The notes under the pieces: generated by a model
What the model was told of the DNA's origin: nothing
Seen by the model: the letters and a program-made list of their open reading frames with translations, nothing else
Databases searched by the model: none
Translations under genes and position numbers: made by a program
In this document: in pieces, positions 10,601 through 17,329 of the stretch
How the letters are laid out: every line of letters starts with the position of its first letter
Position numbering within the stretch: position 1 is the stretch's first letter
NCBI GenBank assembly: GCA_964030785.1
Contig: OZ034967.1
Coordinates: 66,799,413 to 66,863,412, forward strand
Origin: Siderastrea siderea
Lineage: Eukaryota; Cnidaria; Anthozoa; Scleractinia; Rhizangiidae
Length of the DNA stretch: 64,000 nucleotides
Direction of reading: 5' to 3'

Positions 10601-11801
10601 AACGTTGAGTGGCTTTCAGGTGTCGGGGGTAAGCATGTTGAAAGTCTGGACAATCTTTCTGTCGACAGGCTCCGCACAACTTGCTTTTGGTGCATCGATG
10701 CATCCCCTCATGGTCATAGGGTTTCCAACAATCCGCACACACATAACTGGACCCGAAAAATCCCGGCAATTTGGTGATGACATCATAATGGTCTTGGTTG
10801 TGCAACAGGATCAGTTGTTTGTCAGAAAGGGGTCCAAACGTCGTGATGTGAAACGATCGCTGTGCATCCACCAGGATGATCTGGTAACCGGTGAGGGAGG
10901 GAGCTTGACTGAATTGGGTCAAGGCGTCATAGCTGCAAGGGCCCCACGGTACCTGGGCTTCATTATGGAGGTCCCAAGCGAGACGTCTCTGCAGCGGACC
11001 GTACCCCCGCTGAATGGATGCCAATTTCGGGTGCTGGTCCACGCGAGCTTTGGCGACCACGAGGGCTCTGGCACAACAGAGCTCATCATCATTTTGGATG
11101 CGGATGACCGAGGTTTTCTTGGTTGTCAACATGGTCATGGTAGGATGGCCTGGTTTCCCACGACGGGGTCTGCCGGTGCCTTGAGGAGCATGATGAACTT
11201 GAGTGATGGAGACTTGAAAGGAGTCATCCATTTCAAATTGTTCGTTGCTGTTGAGGGCTTGGGCTAAACGTTGGAACAGAGCTTCCACCCGTTCTGTGTC
11301 TCGGCGCCATTCACCTGCACGTAATCCCCACCCCTGAAAATTATTGTGCAGGCGATCGGATGCTATGGTAAAGTAGAGGCGATCTTGATCGTGGAGGTCG
11401 GGGGTGGTGGTTAACACTTGATCGACGGCTCGACGTAATCCATCTTGGAGAGCTTGGGTTATATTTTGACCTGGCATCAAGTTCCCCCTTTGACGTAACT
11501 GGGTCTTGAAATGACGTTCTTGTACCCCCATGCGATCACTCTTCCGATTCACAAAAGGTTCTAAGTCAAATTGGAAGGTAACTTGCGCAGAGGGATCCAA
11601 TCCACCCCCACTTTGTTCCCATTGGTTCAAGGCCTCTTCACAAATGTCGTCGTCACTGTCCGCCATGTTTTCGGTGCAAATCAAAGGCCCCATACAGGAA
11701 TTGGTGTCGTCTTCTGAATCAGAGATGTCCAAACCGAGCATGGACATTATCTCACGTGTAGCGAGGCCGCTTGGCCCCGCCACATTGTCTTGTGAGGACA
11801 T
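7629..11801 (-). CDS. polB: Protein-primed family B DNA polymerase
   Basis: A 1390-residue replicative polymerase. An N-terminal domain (1-345) of unclear fold carries DELCCARA near 225 and HYDVIT near 337, a Cys/His spacing reminiscent of OTU-type proteases. A Cys/His-rich zinc-ribbon cluster follows at about 350-475, then an acidic linker. The 3'-5' exonuclease has FFDIEAM (about 533), HNFQGYD and YCSSD. A restriction-endonuclease-like insert with VYEFQGCFTHGC lies near 850. The palm has DVTSLYP (motif A, about 960), NSMWGKFG (motif B, about 1155) and YFDTDS (motif C, about 1246). The length and this order fit Maverick polymerases. ATG 11801 is the only good start, 34 bp below a leftward TATA box. 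The gene ends 62 bp before the terminal repeat. It is expected to replicate the linear genome from a terminal protein. Confidence 0.97.
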   Translation of the reverse strand: MSSQDNVAGPSGLATREIMSMLGLDISDSEDDTNSCMGPLICTENMADSDDDICEEALNQWEQSGGGLDPSAQVTFQFDLEPFVNRKSDRMGVQERHFKTQLRQRGNLMPGQNITQALQDGLRRAVDQVLTTTPDLHDQDRLYFTIASDRLHNNFQGWGLRAGEWRRDTERVEALFQRLAQALNSNEQFEMDDSFQVSITQVHHAPQGTGRPRRGKPGHPTMTMLTTKKTSVIRIQNDDELCCARALVVAKARVDQHPKLASIQRGYGPLQRRLAWDLHNEAQVPWGPCSYDALTQFSQAPSLTGYQIILVDAQRSFHITTFGPLSDKQLILLHNQDHYDVITKLPGFFGSSYVCADCWKPYDHEGMHRCTKSKLCGACRQKDCPDFQHAYPRHLKATQRCKSCHRDFFGPACFEAHSSKTHAGKPVTDLQSSVCSQRHRCIHCYQQNVGLSRIQRHHCYHIDCPSCHQYVHADDHRCFIQRAPKPQDQKKRKRTRQKGPRAKRGAAAAEPPASSEDEDEDEEDLPPLHVFFDIEAMQPQGKHIANLVVAETEDKDEPKPFPGPTCIRDFLEWLDTLTLNDTRQVNVIAHNFQGYDGYFIIQEYYGDNRIVQQLRNGCKLLEIKHDRIRFIDSMSFFQMPLSAFPKTFGLTELCKGYFPHKFNIPKHQHYVGILPSRDYYMPESMSLEGRQAFETWHQEQRDQGVVFHFQQELLAYCSSDVRLLKQGCLTFKRMFEDLTGFNPFDHVTIASACNRDLRMNRMIPNSIASEPAGHKGWRNNINQSIPALEWLTWCDHQLRQRALQDLNPDDLLASANPEPQYIQHVRNQGEYKIPGTKIYVDGYCPDTHTVYEFQGCFTHGCPTCYPHRYEKHPRNYDRTMHDLYDVTQDKVQKLTNQGYNVIQMWGCQWDHLRDTHPEIDSFVRELNFIQPLEPRDAFCGGRTNAIKLYHHITPGQKIHYIDVTSLYPWVNKKSTYPKGHPTIYYQPGHTDIHQYFGLIQCKILPPRELYHPVLPYRHDNKLLFPLCARCVEEEMDKPLLDRSYHCPHPDEQRALTSTWCTPELYKAVELGYQVQYIYEVWHFKETCEGLFADYVNTWLKIKQEASGWPKDDMTEEEKQRYIEQYFLHEGIQLEYHKIEYNPGLRTLAKLMLNSMWGKFGQRLNKTQIQAFDDPHAFHQFLDNDSLDVRHVAVINHDMVEIHYQKQKEDIRVSPNLNIFVACFTTCHARLKLYDALEDLGERVLYFDTDSVIYLEETPTQFKPVLGSYLGDFASELDDKEYIQEFVSGGPKNYGYTTNKGKVECKVRGFRLNSEGHTQLNYDVMRQNVQDEIQKPLPKPREIQVTKTYQIVRNPTNYTLLTEPQHKWYKLVYDKRVIDHNTFKTYPYGYQ

Positions 11802-11811
11802 GATGAGATGA

Positions 11812-12149
11812 AGTCACTGGAGATCGGGGCTCTGTTTTTATAGAGATCCACGCAAAGTATTGTGGTCTCTCTAAGGGGGGTTCCACGCGAAGCATGCTGG
11901 ACTAACTAGGGGAGGATCCACGCAAAGTATTGTGGTTTCTCTAGGGGAGGATGACCAAACAGAGCACGGGATGCCTAGGGGGAGCCAATCACTAAACAGG
12001 GTGCCCCACTAGAGAGGGGGTGCCCTAGGGAGGGGTGGGACGGGGTGGGGGGACCCCCCTCCCCCCTCTCTAGTTAGGACCCCTGGTGCATCACGGGAAC
12101 GAATGAGAGACTATAAAACAGATCGCCCCTCGAGGTCAGTCATCTCAAA
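11812..12149. promoter_or_regulatory. Divergent promoter with three 18-bp iterons (PolB / 12150 gene)
   Basis: Leftward TATAAAAA lies at 11835-11842 and rightward TATAAAA at 12112-12118. Three copies of CCACGCAAAGTATTGTGG or a close variant lie at 11848-11865, 11883-11900 and 11918-11935, exactly 35 bp apart. A G/C-rich block with near-mirror G and C runs lies at 12020-12070. A related word (AAAGCATGATGG) occurs in the divergent promoter at 27641-27926, suggesting a common regulator. The function is inferred. Confidence 0.7.
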
Positions 12150-12590
12150 ATGGACTCTAGTCTAGAGAAGCTGTTGAACAAGTTCGAGAAGTTTGAAGTG
12201 GACGAAATTTTAAATGAGGTTAAGGAGTGGAGGCTCGACGATGGAGACATCCGGGAGTTTGGGGAAGCGCTGTTGGAAGAAAGGAGGAAGAGGAGGCAGC
12301 TCGCCCAAGCAGCCCAAGCAGCACGCCACACCTACGTGCAACAGCACTGGAACCCGGGCTGCTACCCCCAAATCACCACCGCGTGGTACATCCGGGGCCT
12401 CGACTTCTGCTGGACCAACTGGCACCACCAGTTCAAGAGGCCCCGGACACCCCCACCAGCGCCTCATGGGTGGCCCCGGACATCCCCACCAGCACCGCCC
12501 CCCTCGCCCGAGGTCCAACGAAAGAGAGGTCCGCCGCAGTCACCGTCGCAGACCCCCAGTGAATTACCAAGAAAACAACGACGACAATGA
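12150..12590 (+). CDS. Early-type ORF overlapping the next gene in another frame
   Basis: 146 codons from the first ATG after the TATA box (12112), in a strong start context (A at -3, G at +4). The first 60 residues form a charged amphipathic helix (LEKLLNKFEKFEVDEIL). A Trp-rich segment (WYIRGLDFCWTNWHHQ) and a Pro-rich basic tail follow. It overlaps the 384-codon frame at 12214-13368 almost entirely. Either two proteins are made by leaky scanning, or the first exon is spliced into the downstream frame, which has the clearer protein-like C-terminus. I do not recognise a family. All three forward frames happen to be open here, so openness alone is weak evidence. Confidence 0.55.
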   Translation: MDSSLEKLLNKFEKFEVDEILNEVKEWRLDDGDIREFGEALLEERRKRRQLAQAAQAARHTYVQQHWNPGCYPQITTAWYIRGLDFCWTNWHHQFKRPRTPPPAPHGWPRTSPPAPPPSPEVQRKRGPPQSPSQTPSELPRKQRRQ

Positions 12591-13368
12591 TGACCTTAAC
12601 GACGACGACGATGACCTTAACGACAGCGACTCAAACGACAATGACCTTAACGACAGTGACTCAAACGACGACGACATCCTGGCAGAATTAGCAGAGCTCA
12701 GGGCGAAACAAGAGCGACGACGGGCGCAGCAAAAGGCTAGCAGAGCCAGGCGCAAGGCCAGAAAGGCAAAAGGTAGTGAGACCCCCCTGGTAAGCGTTGA
12801 GGACGACGTTTACAAGGAAGTGGCCAAGCTCCGTGCCAAAGAAGCCCGACGACGGGCGCAGCGACGGGCTGAGAGTAATAGGTACCGGGCCAGACACCGC
12901 GACCGAATAGCAGCCTACCAGAAACAGTACTATGCCCTGAATGTAGAACGACTCCGGGCCTATAAAAGAGAATACTACCGTTCGAAAGCAGGTCAGCAGT
13001 GGCAGCAACAATACATAGTGAGAAAGCGTGAGGCCGCTGCCCTCGCAAGGGCCATGGTTCAAAAGAGAACGGAGGAGAAACGCCAAGCCTTAGGGCCCCT
13101 CAAATTAACGGTCACGTTGGATGATTTTATGTCGGACTTTTGCCATACCCTGTCGCCCAGCCCTGAGGATGCCATGGATCAATCTAGTACCCTCATGGAC
13201 ATGGATTCAGGGGTCGTTCATCCCCTGGATCATTCTGTATGGGACGATGGGAAAGGATTTTTAGACAATTTACTCGATGACTTGTCGTCGGACGATTCTT
13301 TGTTGGACTTTGTAAATGACATGATGGAGGAGGATCCTTCATTTGATTTGGATGACTTTGTCAGTTAA
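12214..13368 (+). CDS. Basic/acidic bipartite protein, candidate viral transcription activator
   Basis: 384 codons if started at ATG 12214; residues 1-120 overlap the previous frame and may be replaced by splicing. From about residue 125 there is an Asp/Asn-rich repeat (DDNDDLNDDDDDLNDSD), then a long Arg/Lys/Ala helical region (about 155-290) with a Tyr-rich repeat (YQKQYYALN, YKREYYRS). An acidic tail (about 300-384) carries clusters such as FLDNLLDDL and SLLDFVNDMM. A basic DNA-contacting part plus an acidic hydrophobic tail resembles a transactivator; this is inference from composition only. Expressed rightward, away from the structural genes, from the iteron promoter. It meets the PLA2 gene tail-to-tail. 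Confidence 0.65.
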   Translation: MRLRSGGSTMETSGSLGKRCWKKGGRGGSSPKQPKQHATPTCNSTGTRAATPKSPPRGTSGASTSAGPTGTTSSRGPGHPHQRLMGGPGHPHQHRPPRPRSNEREVRRSHRRRPPVNYQENNDDNDDLNDDDDDLNDSDSNDNDLNDSDSNDDDILAELAELRAKQERRRAQQKASRARRKARKAKGSETPLVSVEDDVYKEVAKLRAKEARRRAQRRAESNRYRARHRDRIAAYQKQYYALNVERLRAYKREYYRSKAGQQWQQQYIVRKREAAALARAMVQKRTEEKRQALGPLKLTVTLDDFMSDFCHTLSPSPEDAMDQSSTLMDMDSGVVHPLDHSVWDDGKGFLDNLLDDLSSDDSLLDFVNDMMEEDPSFDLDDFVS

Positions 13369-13659
13369 ACCCTCCTCGTCTTTGTATGTTTTGGCAGAAT
13401 CGTCTCAGTCTTTGGAAGAACATCCGTGTCAGTATTTTGGCATAACATTCGTATTAGTATTTGTGACAACTCATCAATCAAAATGACAAAAGTGACATTG
13501 TTTTTATTTTTTTATCAGGAGTGTCTACACCACAATGGGTTTTGTCTCGCAAATCCTGCTTGAGACTCAACACGAACTACAGAAGACTACCGAACTGCCG
13601 AATAACAATGTGACATTTTCATTTTTGACTCAACATGTGATGATTATGTTATTAAATGT
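13369..13659. terminator. Convergent 3' region
   Basis: AT-rich spacer between converging genes. A leftward AATAAA lies near 13503-13508 for the structural cluster and a rightward ATTAAA near 13650. An open frame at 13535 looks spurious. Confidence 0.5.
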
Positions 13660-14016
13660 TTACAATTTTAAACGTTTCTTGGCTTGCATGATTTTCTTGA
13701 CCACCCGTTCCGTCTTGTTTTTCTTGCCGGGTAATCGATCATTGGCTTGGATCATCTTGGTATCGGCTTTCCATTTATCTTGCAAATTCTTGGCACGACT
13801 GTAATCAATGTCGTGTTGCTTAGCAATTTGGTCCAAGCGATTGATCCCGGGATCCCCCCGTTTCAGACGTTTAGCCAAATGGGTGCCAGGGCCCATGTAT
13901 TGATAACCGGGCCAATGAAATTCCTTCCCCGTTTTCGCAATCCATTTTTGGACATCCAAGGCCCCTCCTCGTTGGGGGCGTTTCCGTTTAATACCCCTTC
14001 TCCTCTTGGTGGGCAT
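13660..14016 (-). CDS. Small basic protein with parvovirus-type phospholipase A2 domain
   Basis: 118 residues. An Arg/Lys-rich leader ending in PQRGGALD is followed by a PLA2-like core. YMGPGT (about 42-47) matches the calcium-binding loop. After a Gly-Asp-Pro turn and LDQIAKQ, HDIDY (about 70-74) gives the catalytic His-Asp, and WKADTKMI follows as in parvovirus VP1 unique regions. Parvoviruses use such a domain to breach the endosomal membrane during entry; the same role is inferred here. The RGG leader is shared with other virion-like proteins and may be a protease site. It is the last gene of the leftward cluster, 2 bp after the preceding gene. Confidence 0.85.
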   Translation of the reverse strand: MPTKRRRGIKRKRPQRGGALDVQKWIAKTGKEFHWPGYQYMGPGTHLAKRLKRGDPGINRLDQIAKQHDIDYSRAKNLQDKWKADTKMIQANDRLPGKKNKTERVVKKIMQAKKRLKL

Positions 14017-14018
14017 GT

Positions 14019-14693
14019 TTATTCACTGTCGTACTGCAAACGTCTCCTTCGGGGTTGTTTGGTTTTGGTCCAATCTTCCCAACCGGGTAAAGGTTTTAAT
14101 CGTTGCACTTCCCGGGAGACGCCTTTGCCTTTGCCTTTGCCTTTGCCTTTGCCTTTGCCTTTCGCGGCACCACTTTCGGTTAAATGCTTTTCCCAGGCCT
14201 TGCGTCGTTCTCGCACGGCTTCTAAACGCGATCGGATATCCCCTCGACTGGTGGAAGGTCTCTCTTCTCCTCGACTGGTAGAAGGTCTCTGTTCTCTCGC
14301 GCCTTCCCTGGTAGCAGGGGTAATGGTGGGTTTGGGAGCCGACGGACCTCCTTTTATCATGCGCTTCAACCATTGTTCCACAGGTCCCGTCACCAAATCC
14401 CCGGCTTCTTCTTCTTCTTCGCCTGGTGGACCACCCGGGGCACCCGGGGCACCAACCCCTACCCCGCCAGGAAATTGACGAATGCGTTTGGTTAACTTGA
14501 TTAATTCTTGACTCAACGGTTTGGTTTGAGCATTGACCAAGGCTGGGGGTAATTGAGGGTTGGCTAATAACACATGTTTTTTGGCGGCGAGCGTCGCGGC
14601 TTTGTTCAACAAGGCATTTTCGGTGAGTTCTCCTTTGTAATATTGAATGAGTTGTTCCAAGTCCTTTTGGGGAATCATGTACACTTCGTCCAT
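14019..14693 (-). CDS. Unknown virion-associated protein with Gly-Lys repeat
   Basis: 224 residues. A helical N-terminus beginning MDEVYMIPQKDLEQLI and a segment PLSQELIKLTKRIRQFPGG are followed by a Gly/Pro/acidic linker, GPVEQWLKRMI, an Arg/Ser-rich repeat (RPSTSRG twice) and a run of eight Lys-Gly pairs. The Lys-Gly run is encoded by a hexanucleotide repeat near 14120-14160 that is likely to vary in length. The tail is basic. Its place among structural genes suggests a virion or packaging role. No family is assigned with confidence. Confidence 0.7.
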   Translation of the reverse strand: MDEVYMIPQKDLEQLIQYYKGELTENALLNKAATLAAKKHVLLANPQLPPALVNAQTKPLSQELIKLTKRIRQFPGGVGVGAPGAPGGPPGEEEEEAGDLVTGPVEQWLKRMIKGGPSAPKPTITPATREGAREQRPSTSRGEERPSTSRGDIRSRLEAVRERRKAWEKHLTESGAAKGKGKGKGKGKGKGVSREVQRLKPLPGWEDWTKTKQPRRRRLQYDSE

Positions 14694-14905
14694 GTTCGTT
14701 GACTACAGTCGGGGCAAAGTTCCCCGTCTTCCTGGTCACGGCAACTCTTACAAAGACGGGCCCTCAAGATGTGTTGGTACTCTCGATACAACAGGTGATA
14801 TTTATGCTTCCAATAATGACACTCGTCTTTCCACTTGTCGGTGGCCCGATTGGCCTCTTGTAATAGAGTCATCCAGGTAGGGGGCGTTAACGAAGACATT
14901 GACAT
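14675..14905 (-). CDS. Small CxxC-CxxC zinc-binding protein
   Basis: 76 residues from ATG 14905 (the frame is open further upstream but has no earlier ATG). A helical region with many aromatic residues is followed by CKSC and CPDC, spaced 9 residues apart, a likely zinc knuckle. It overlaps the upstream gene by 19 bases and the downstream gene by 19 bases. Function unknown. Confidence 0.6.
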   Translation of the reverse strand: MSMSSLTPPTWMTLLQEANRATDKWKDECHYWKHKYHLLYREYQHILRARLCKSCRDQEDGELCPDCSQRTWTKCT

Positions 14906-15204
14906 AGCACCTCGTGAAGTCCTTGAAACAACCCTTGTCCTTTTTGTTGGACTAACCACTGACGACGTTTTTTGACGGAATGTCGACGTCTTCCCAAATC
15001 ACGTAGCACCTTTTTATAGGGTTGAAGTTTAGCCAGCATGGGTGGGGTGACGGGAATCTTGTTTTTTAAAAAGTTCAAGACCAGTTCACTCACAGCATTG
15101 ATTTGATCGGCATTGGCATGTTGTAACAACTCTTGACGTTTGGAACCATTGGCTTCTTGTAACATGGACCGTAAAAACGGGAATTGACGTCGAAGACGTT
15201 GCAT
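14887..15204 (-). CDS. Conserved Polinton-type small helical basic protein
   Basis: 105 residues, helical and basic, with HANADQINAVSELVLNFL, an LQPYKKVLRDLGRR segment and a C-terminal KKRRQWLVQQKGQG. Proteins of this build (His-Ala-Asn/Asp, Ala-Val-Ser-Glu, then a Lys/Arg core and a Gln-rich end) recur in Maverick elements of cnidarians and other animals. I recall the family from pattern, not from a search. Function unknown; DNA- or core-binding is plausible. Confidence 0.7.
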   Translation of the reverse strand: MQRLRRQFPFLRSMLQEANGSKRQELLQHANADQINAVSELVLNFLKNKIPVTPPMLAKLQPYKKVLRDLGRRRHSVKKRRQWLVQQKGQGLFQGLHEVLCQCLR

Positions 15205-15207
15205 CCT

Positions 15208-15372
15208 TTATCGGCGACGACGACGATACCGTTGATTGGCTTTTTGAATCGTGCGTTTTATACGTTTATCCGTTTCCAAGGCCACGGCTTTCCCCAATCC
15301 TACCATGGCGGGGACCAATAGATTTAAAAAACCGCCTCGTTGACGACGGCGTCGTCTTCTCCTCCTCACCAT
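15208..15372 (-). CDS. 54-residue Arg-rich RGG protein (core-peptide-like)
   Basis: A short frame from ATG 15372 to TAA 15208-15210. It opens with eight consecutive Arg, then QRGGFLNLLVPAMVGLG, a hydrophobic stretch, and ends in five Arg. It overlaps the stop of the preceding gene by 7 bases and ends 3 bases before the next, so it fills an otherwise empty slot in a tightly packed cluster. The build matches its neighbours at 15366 and 20724 and resembles adenovirus core peptides that are trimmed after Gly-Gly. Too short for standard ORF cut-offs, so easily missed. Confidence 0.65.
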   Translation of the reverse strand: MVRRRRRRRRQRGGFLNLLVPAMVGLGKAVALETDKRIKRTIQKANQRYRRRRR

Positions 15373-15692
15373 GGTCGACCCGTCAATAGACGTTGAAGGG
15401 CTTTGTCTTGTTTGATGGCATCCCGCGACTCTTTATAGCCTTGACGGGTATTGCGTTTAAAATCTTGCCACCAACCCCCACCTCGTTGTCGTCGGTAATG
15501 TTGTACATTATCGGTAATGCCTTTCAAGGCTTGGCCACCTAATTTGCCTAAAGCCAGTCCAAACCCAGGCGCGGGACCTGATAGAAACATACTCATGCCA
15601 TGGGCAATTTTATCCACCAAACGGGGTTTGCGACGCATTAAAGCCCCTCCTCTTTGTTTCCTTTTTCTGCGTCGTCGTCGTTGGACGGCCAT
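15366..15692 (-). CDS. Arg-rich RGG core-like protein
   Basis: 108 residues. The N-terminus is strongly basic and ends in KQRGGALMRRK. A Gly/Ala/Phe-rich amphipathic middle (MFLSGPAPGFGLALGKLGG) follows, then a second RRQRGGGWW. It has two candidate protease-type Gly-Gly sites. Its start lies inside the end of the membrane-protein gene (55-base overlap), with an ATAAAAA box at 15726-15732. Probably a DNA-condensing or membrane-active virion component. Confidence 0.65.
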   Translation of the reverse strand: MAVQRRRRRKRKQRGGALMRRKPRLVDKIAHGMSMFLSGPAPGFGLALGKLGGQALKGITDNVQHYRRQRGGGWWQDFKRNTRQGYKESRDAIKQDKALQRLLTGRPW

Positions 15693-16297
15693 GGTTCTAA
15701 GAGTGTGGGACTAGGAGGGAGCGGCTTTTTATGGATCCAATAGTCTTTGGGTCTCAAGGGACGAGGACATCCATCTACATAGCATAGGGCTTCCAAGGGT
15801 TGGTACACAAAATGACCATGGTAATCTTGGACACATCGTTTGGGTAATGGAGGGGTGAAATCGACAATGGTATCATCCAAGGTTTGCATCTTGATTAAAA
15901 ATCGTTCCAGATCCTCCAAGGGAATACCCCGCACATGGGTTTTCAATTCGGTCAAGGCTTTGGCATAGGTGGTAAACGCAAACCGACTCATGGTCACTTT
16001 AAATCGGTATTGTTTAAAATCATTCCATCCTTTGACCACGGTCCCCACGGCCGCCAAACACGCTACCAACGTACTGTTTTCTAAAAGGGGACCCGCAATC
16101 ATGCCGGCAGCCATCAGGAGTAAGGCCATGCCATTGAACAAGGCATTGATACACCTGTAATGATTCAACATTTTTCGATAACACCACCATTGTTGATGAT
16201 AAAAGGCATACAAGGAATCCATGCGTTGTAATAATTCCGGGGGGAAGGGAAGACCATGCTGTTTTGATCCATTCAATAACGACACGACGGTTTTCAT
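15638..16297 (-). CDS. Two-helix membrane protein, shared with the left relic
   Basis: 219 residues. An aromatic basic segment (LYAFYHQQWWCYRKML) precedes two hydrophobic helices at about 51-70 and 76-89. A helical domain (TYAKALTELKTHVRG) and an acidic/basic C-terminal tail follow. The segment order matches the 154-residue protein at 2810-3274. In both elements this gene follows a low-complexity gene that follows the ATPase. The start lies 3 bases after the stop of the Gly-rich gene. The role is unknown; a virion membrane-associated protein is an inference. Confidence 0.65.
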   Translation of the reverse strand: MKTVVSLLNGSKQHGLPFPPELLQRMDSLYAFYHQQWWCYRKMLNHYRCINALFNGMALLLMAAGMIAGPLLENSTLVACLAAVGTVVKGWNDFKQYRFKVTMSRFAFTTYAKALTELKTHVRGIPLEDLERFLIKMQTLDDTIVDFTPPLPKRCVQDYHGHFVYQPLEALCYVDGCPRPLRPKDYWIHKKPLPPSPTLLEPWPSNDDDAEKGNKEEGL

Positions 16298-16299
16298 CT

Positions 16300-17286
16300 T
16301 TACGGCGAAACACGGGACGACGAGGTTTGTACGCTCGGTGCTCCTCCTTGTTTATAACTGGTCACAATGCTATTGGTCATGGTGACATTAGCAATTTCAC
16401 GTCCTTGGGCCAACTGTTCTTGATCTTGTAACAGCATACGTAAACGTCGTTGTAAATCCGCTTGACGCAAGGTACGAGGGGGTGGAGTCCGAGATCCTCG
16501 AGGAGTGGAGGGACTGGAGGAAGGTGTCCTAGGTGAACCGGGGAAAAGTCGTCGTCGTCGTCTACCACGTCGGCCACCACGACGGCCACCGCCGCCACCA
16601 CCTCCTCCACCACCACCACCACCACCACCACCACCAGCTCCACCTGCTCCACCGCCAGCACCACCAGCACCTCCACCACCAGCACCCCCAGCACCACCAC
16701 CAGCTCCACCTGCTCCACCACCACCACCAGCTCCACCTGCTCCACCACCAGCACCACCAGCACCACCAGCACCACCACCACGTCCACCACCTCTAGTCCT
16801 AGGACCACGGCGCCCTCCACGTCCATCACCATTTCCCCCACGTCCATTACCCCCTGCACCCGCTGCTGTCCGAGCACCCGCCACTGTTCTTCTTCGTGGA
16901 TCGGGTGACACGCGTGCGCTTCCCCAAGTAAGGGGGCTGTCCACGGAAGACGGTGGGGTGGTCTGTATACTACCGAAGGATGGACTTCCTACCCCGGCTG
17001 GGGAAGAGGCCTGTGCAGGGGGTGCACCATCCAAATCGGGCCAGGTGGCCACTGTCCTGGGGGAGGGGAGACTTCTCAAAAACTCACGGAGCACCTCGGG
17101 GTGCATTTCCTCCATGGCCACGTCGAGAAGGCCTTCGTCTCCCGTGAAATACAATTGTTGCATGGTTCCTGGGGACATTTGTTGCATGGTTCCTGGGGAC
17201 ATTTGATTGCCGCTGGATGCCCCCACCCCCGCCGGGGACACGGTATCGTACGATTGCGGAGGTTGACGGTCATCATCATCCGCCAT
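16300..17286 (-). CDS. Glycine-rich low-complexity virion-type protein
   Basis: 328 residues. The acidic N-terminus has a 9-residue duplication (MSPGTMQQ twice) and a helix LLDVAMEEMHPEVLREFL. A Ser/Pro linker leads to a long Gly/Ala/Arg tract (about 145-235; GGAGGAGG, then an unbroken Gly run) encoded by degenerate CCACCA repeats. After RRGRRRRRLFPG the C-terminus is helical (LQRRLRMLLQDQEQLAQ) and ends in TNSIVTSYKQGG and SSSRVSP. It occupies the slot taken by the collagen/fibre gene in the left relic, so a shaft-like structural role is a hypothesis. A TATAAA box lies at 17324-17329. Confidence 0.65.
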   Translation of the reverse strand: MADDDDRQPPQSYDTVSPAGVGASSGNQMSPGTMQQMSPGTMQQLYFTGDEGLLDVAMEEMHPEVLREFLRSLPSPRTVATWPDLDGAPPAQASSPAGVGSPSFGSIQTTPPSSVDSPLTWGSARVSPDPRRRTVAGARTAAGAGGNGRGGNGDGRGGRRGPRTRGGGRGGGAGGAGGAGGGAGGAGGGGGAGGAGGGAGGAGGGGAGGAGGGAGGAGGGGGGGGGGGGGGGGGRRGGRRGRRRRRLFPGSPRTPSSSPSTPRGSRTPPPRTLRQADLQRRLRMLLQDQEQLAQGREIANVTMTNSIVTSYKQGGAPSVQTSSSRVSP

Positions 17287-17323
17287 GGTTGCTTTCTATT
17301 TTTACCTGTTCCAAGGGGGTGCC

Positions 17324-17329
17324 TTTATA
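17324..17329 (-). promoter_or_regulatory. TATA box before the Gly-rich gene
   Basis: Leftward TATAAA 38 bp upstream of ATG 17286, overlapping the end of the ATPase gene. Confidence 0.5.

Noticed and set aside
12227..12562. Third forward frame and a reverse frame open over the early gene
   Set aside because: The segment has few stops in any frame because of base composition; no independent start signals.
13535..13804. 89-codon rightward frame
   Set aside because: Lies antisense to the PLA2 gene and in a convergent 3' region; hydrophobic, random-looking composition.
13747..14478. Long rightward frame opposite the 14019 gene
   Set aside because: Shadow of the Gly-Lys repeat gene.
16505..17206. 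Poly-proline rightward frame
   Set aside because: Complement of the poly-glycine tract; no promoter in that direction.
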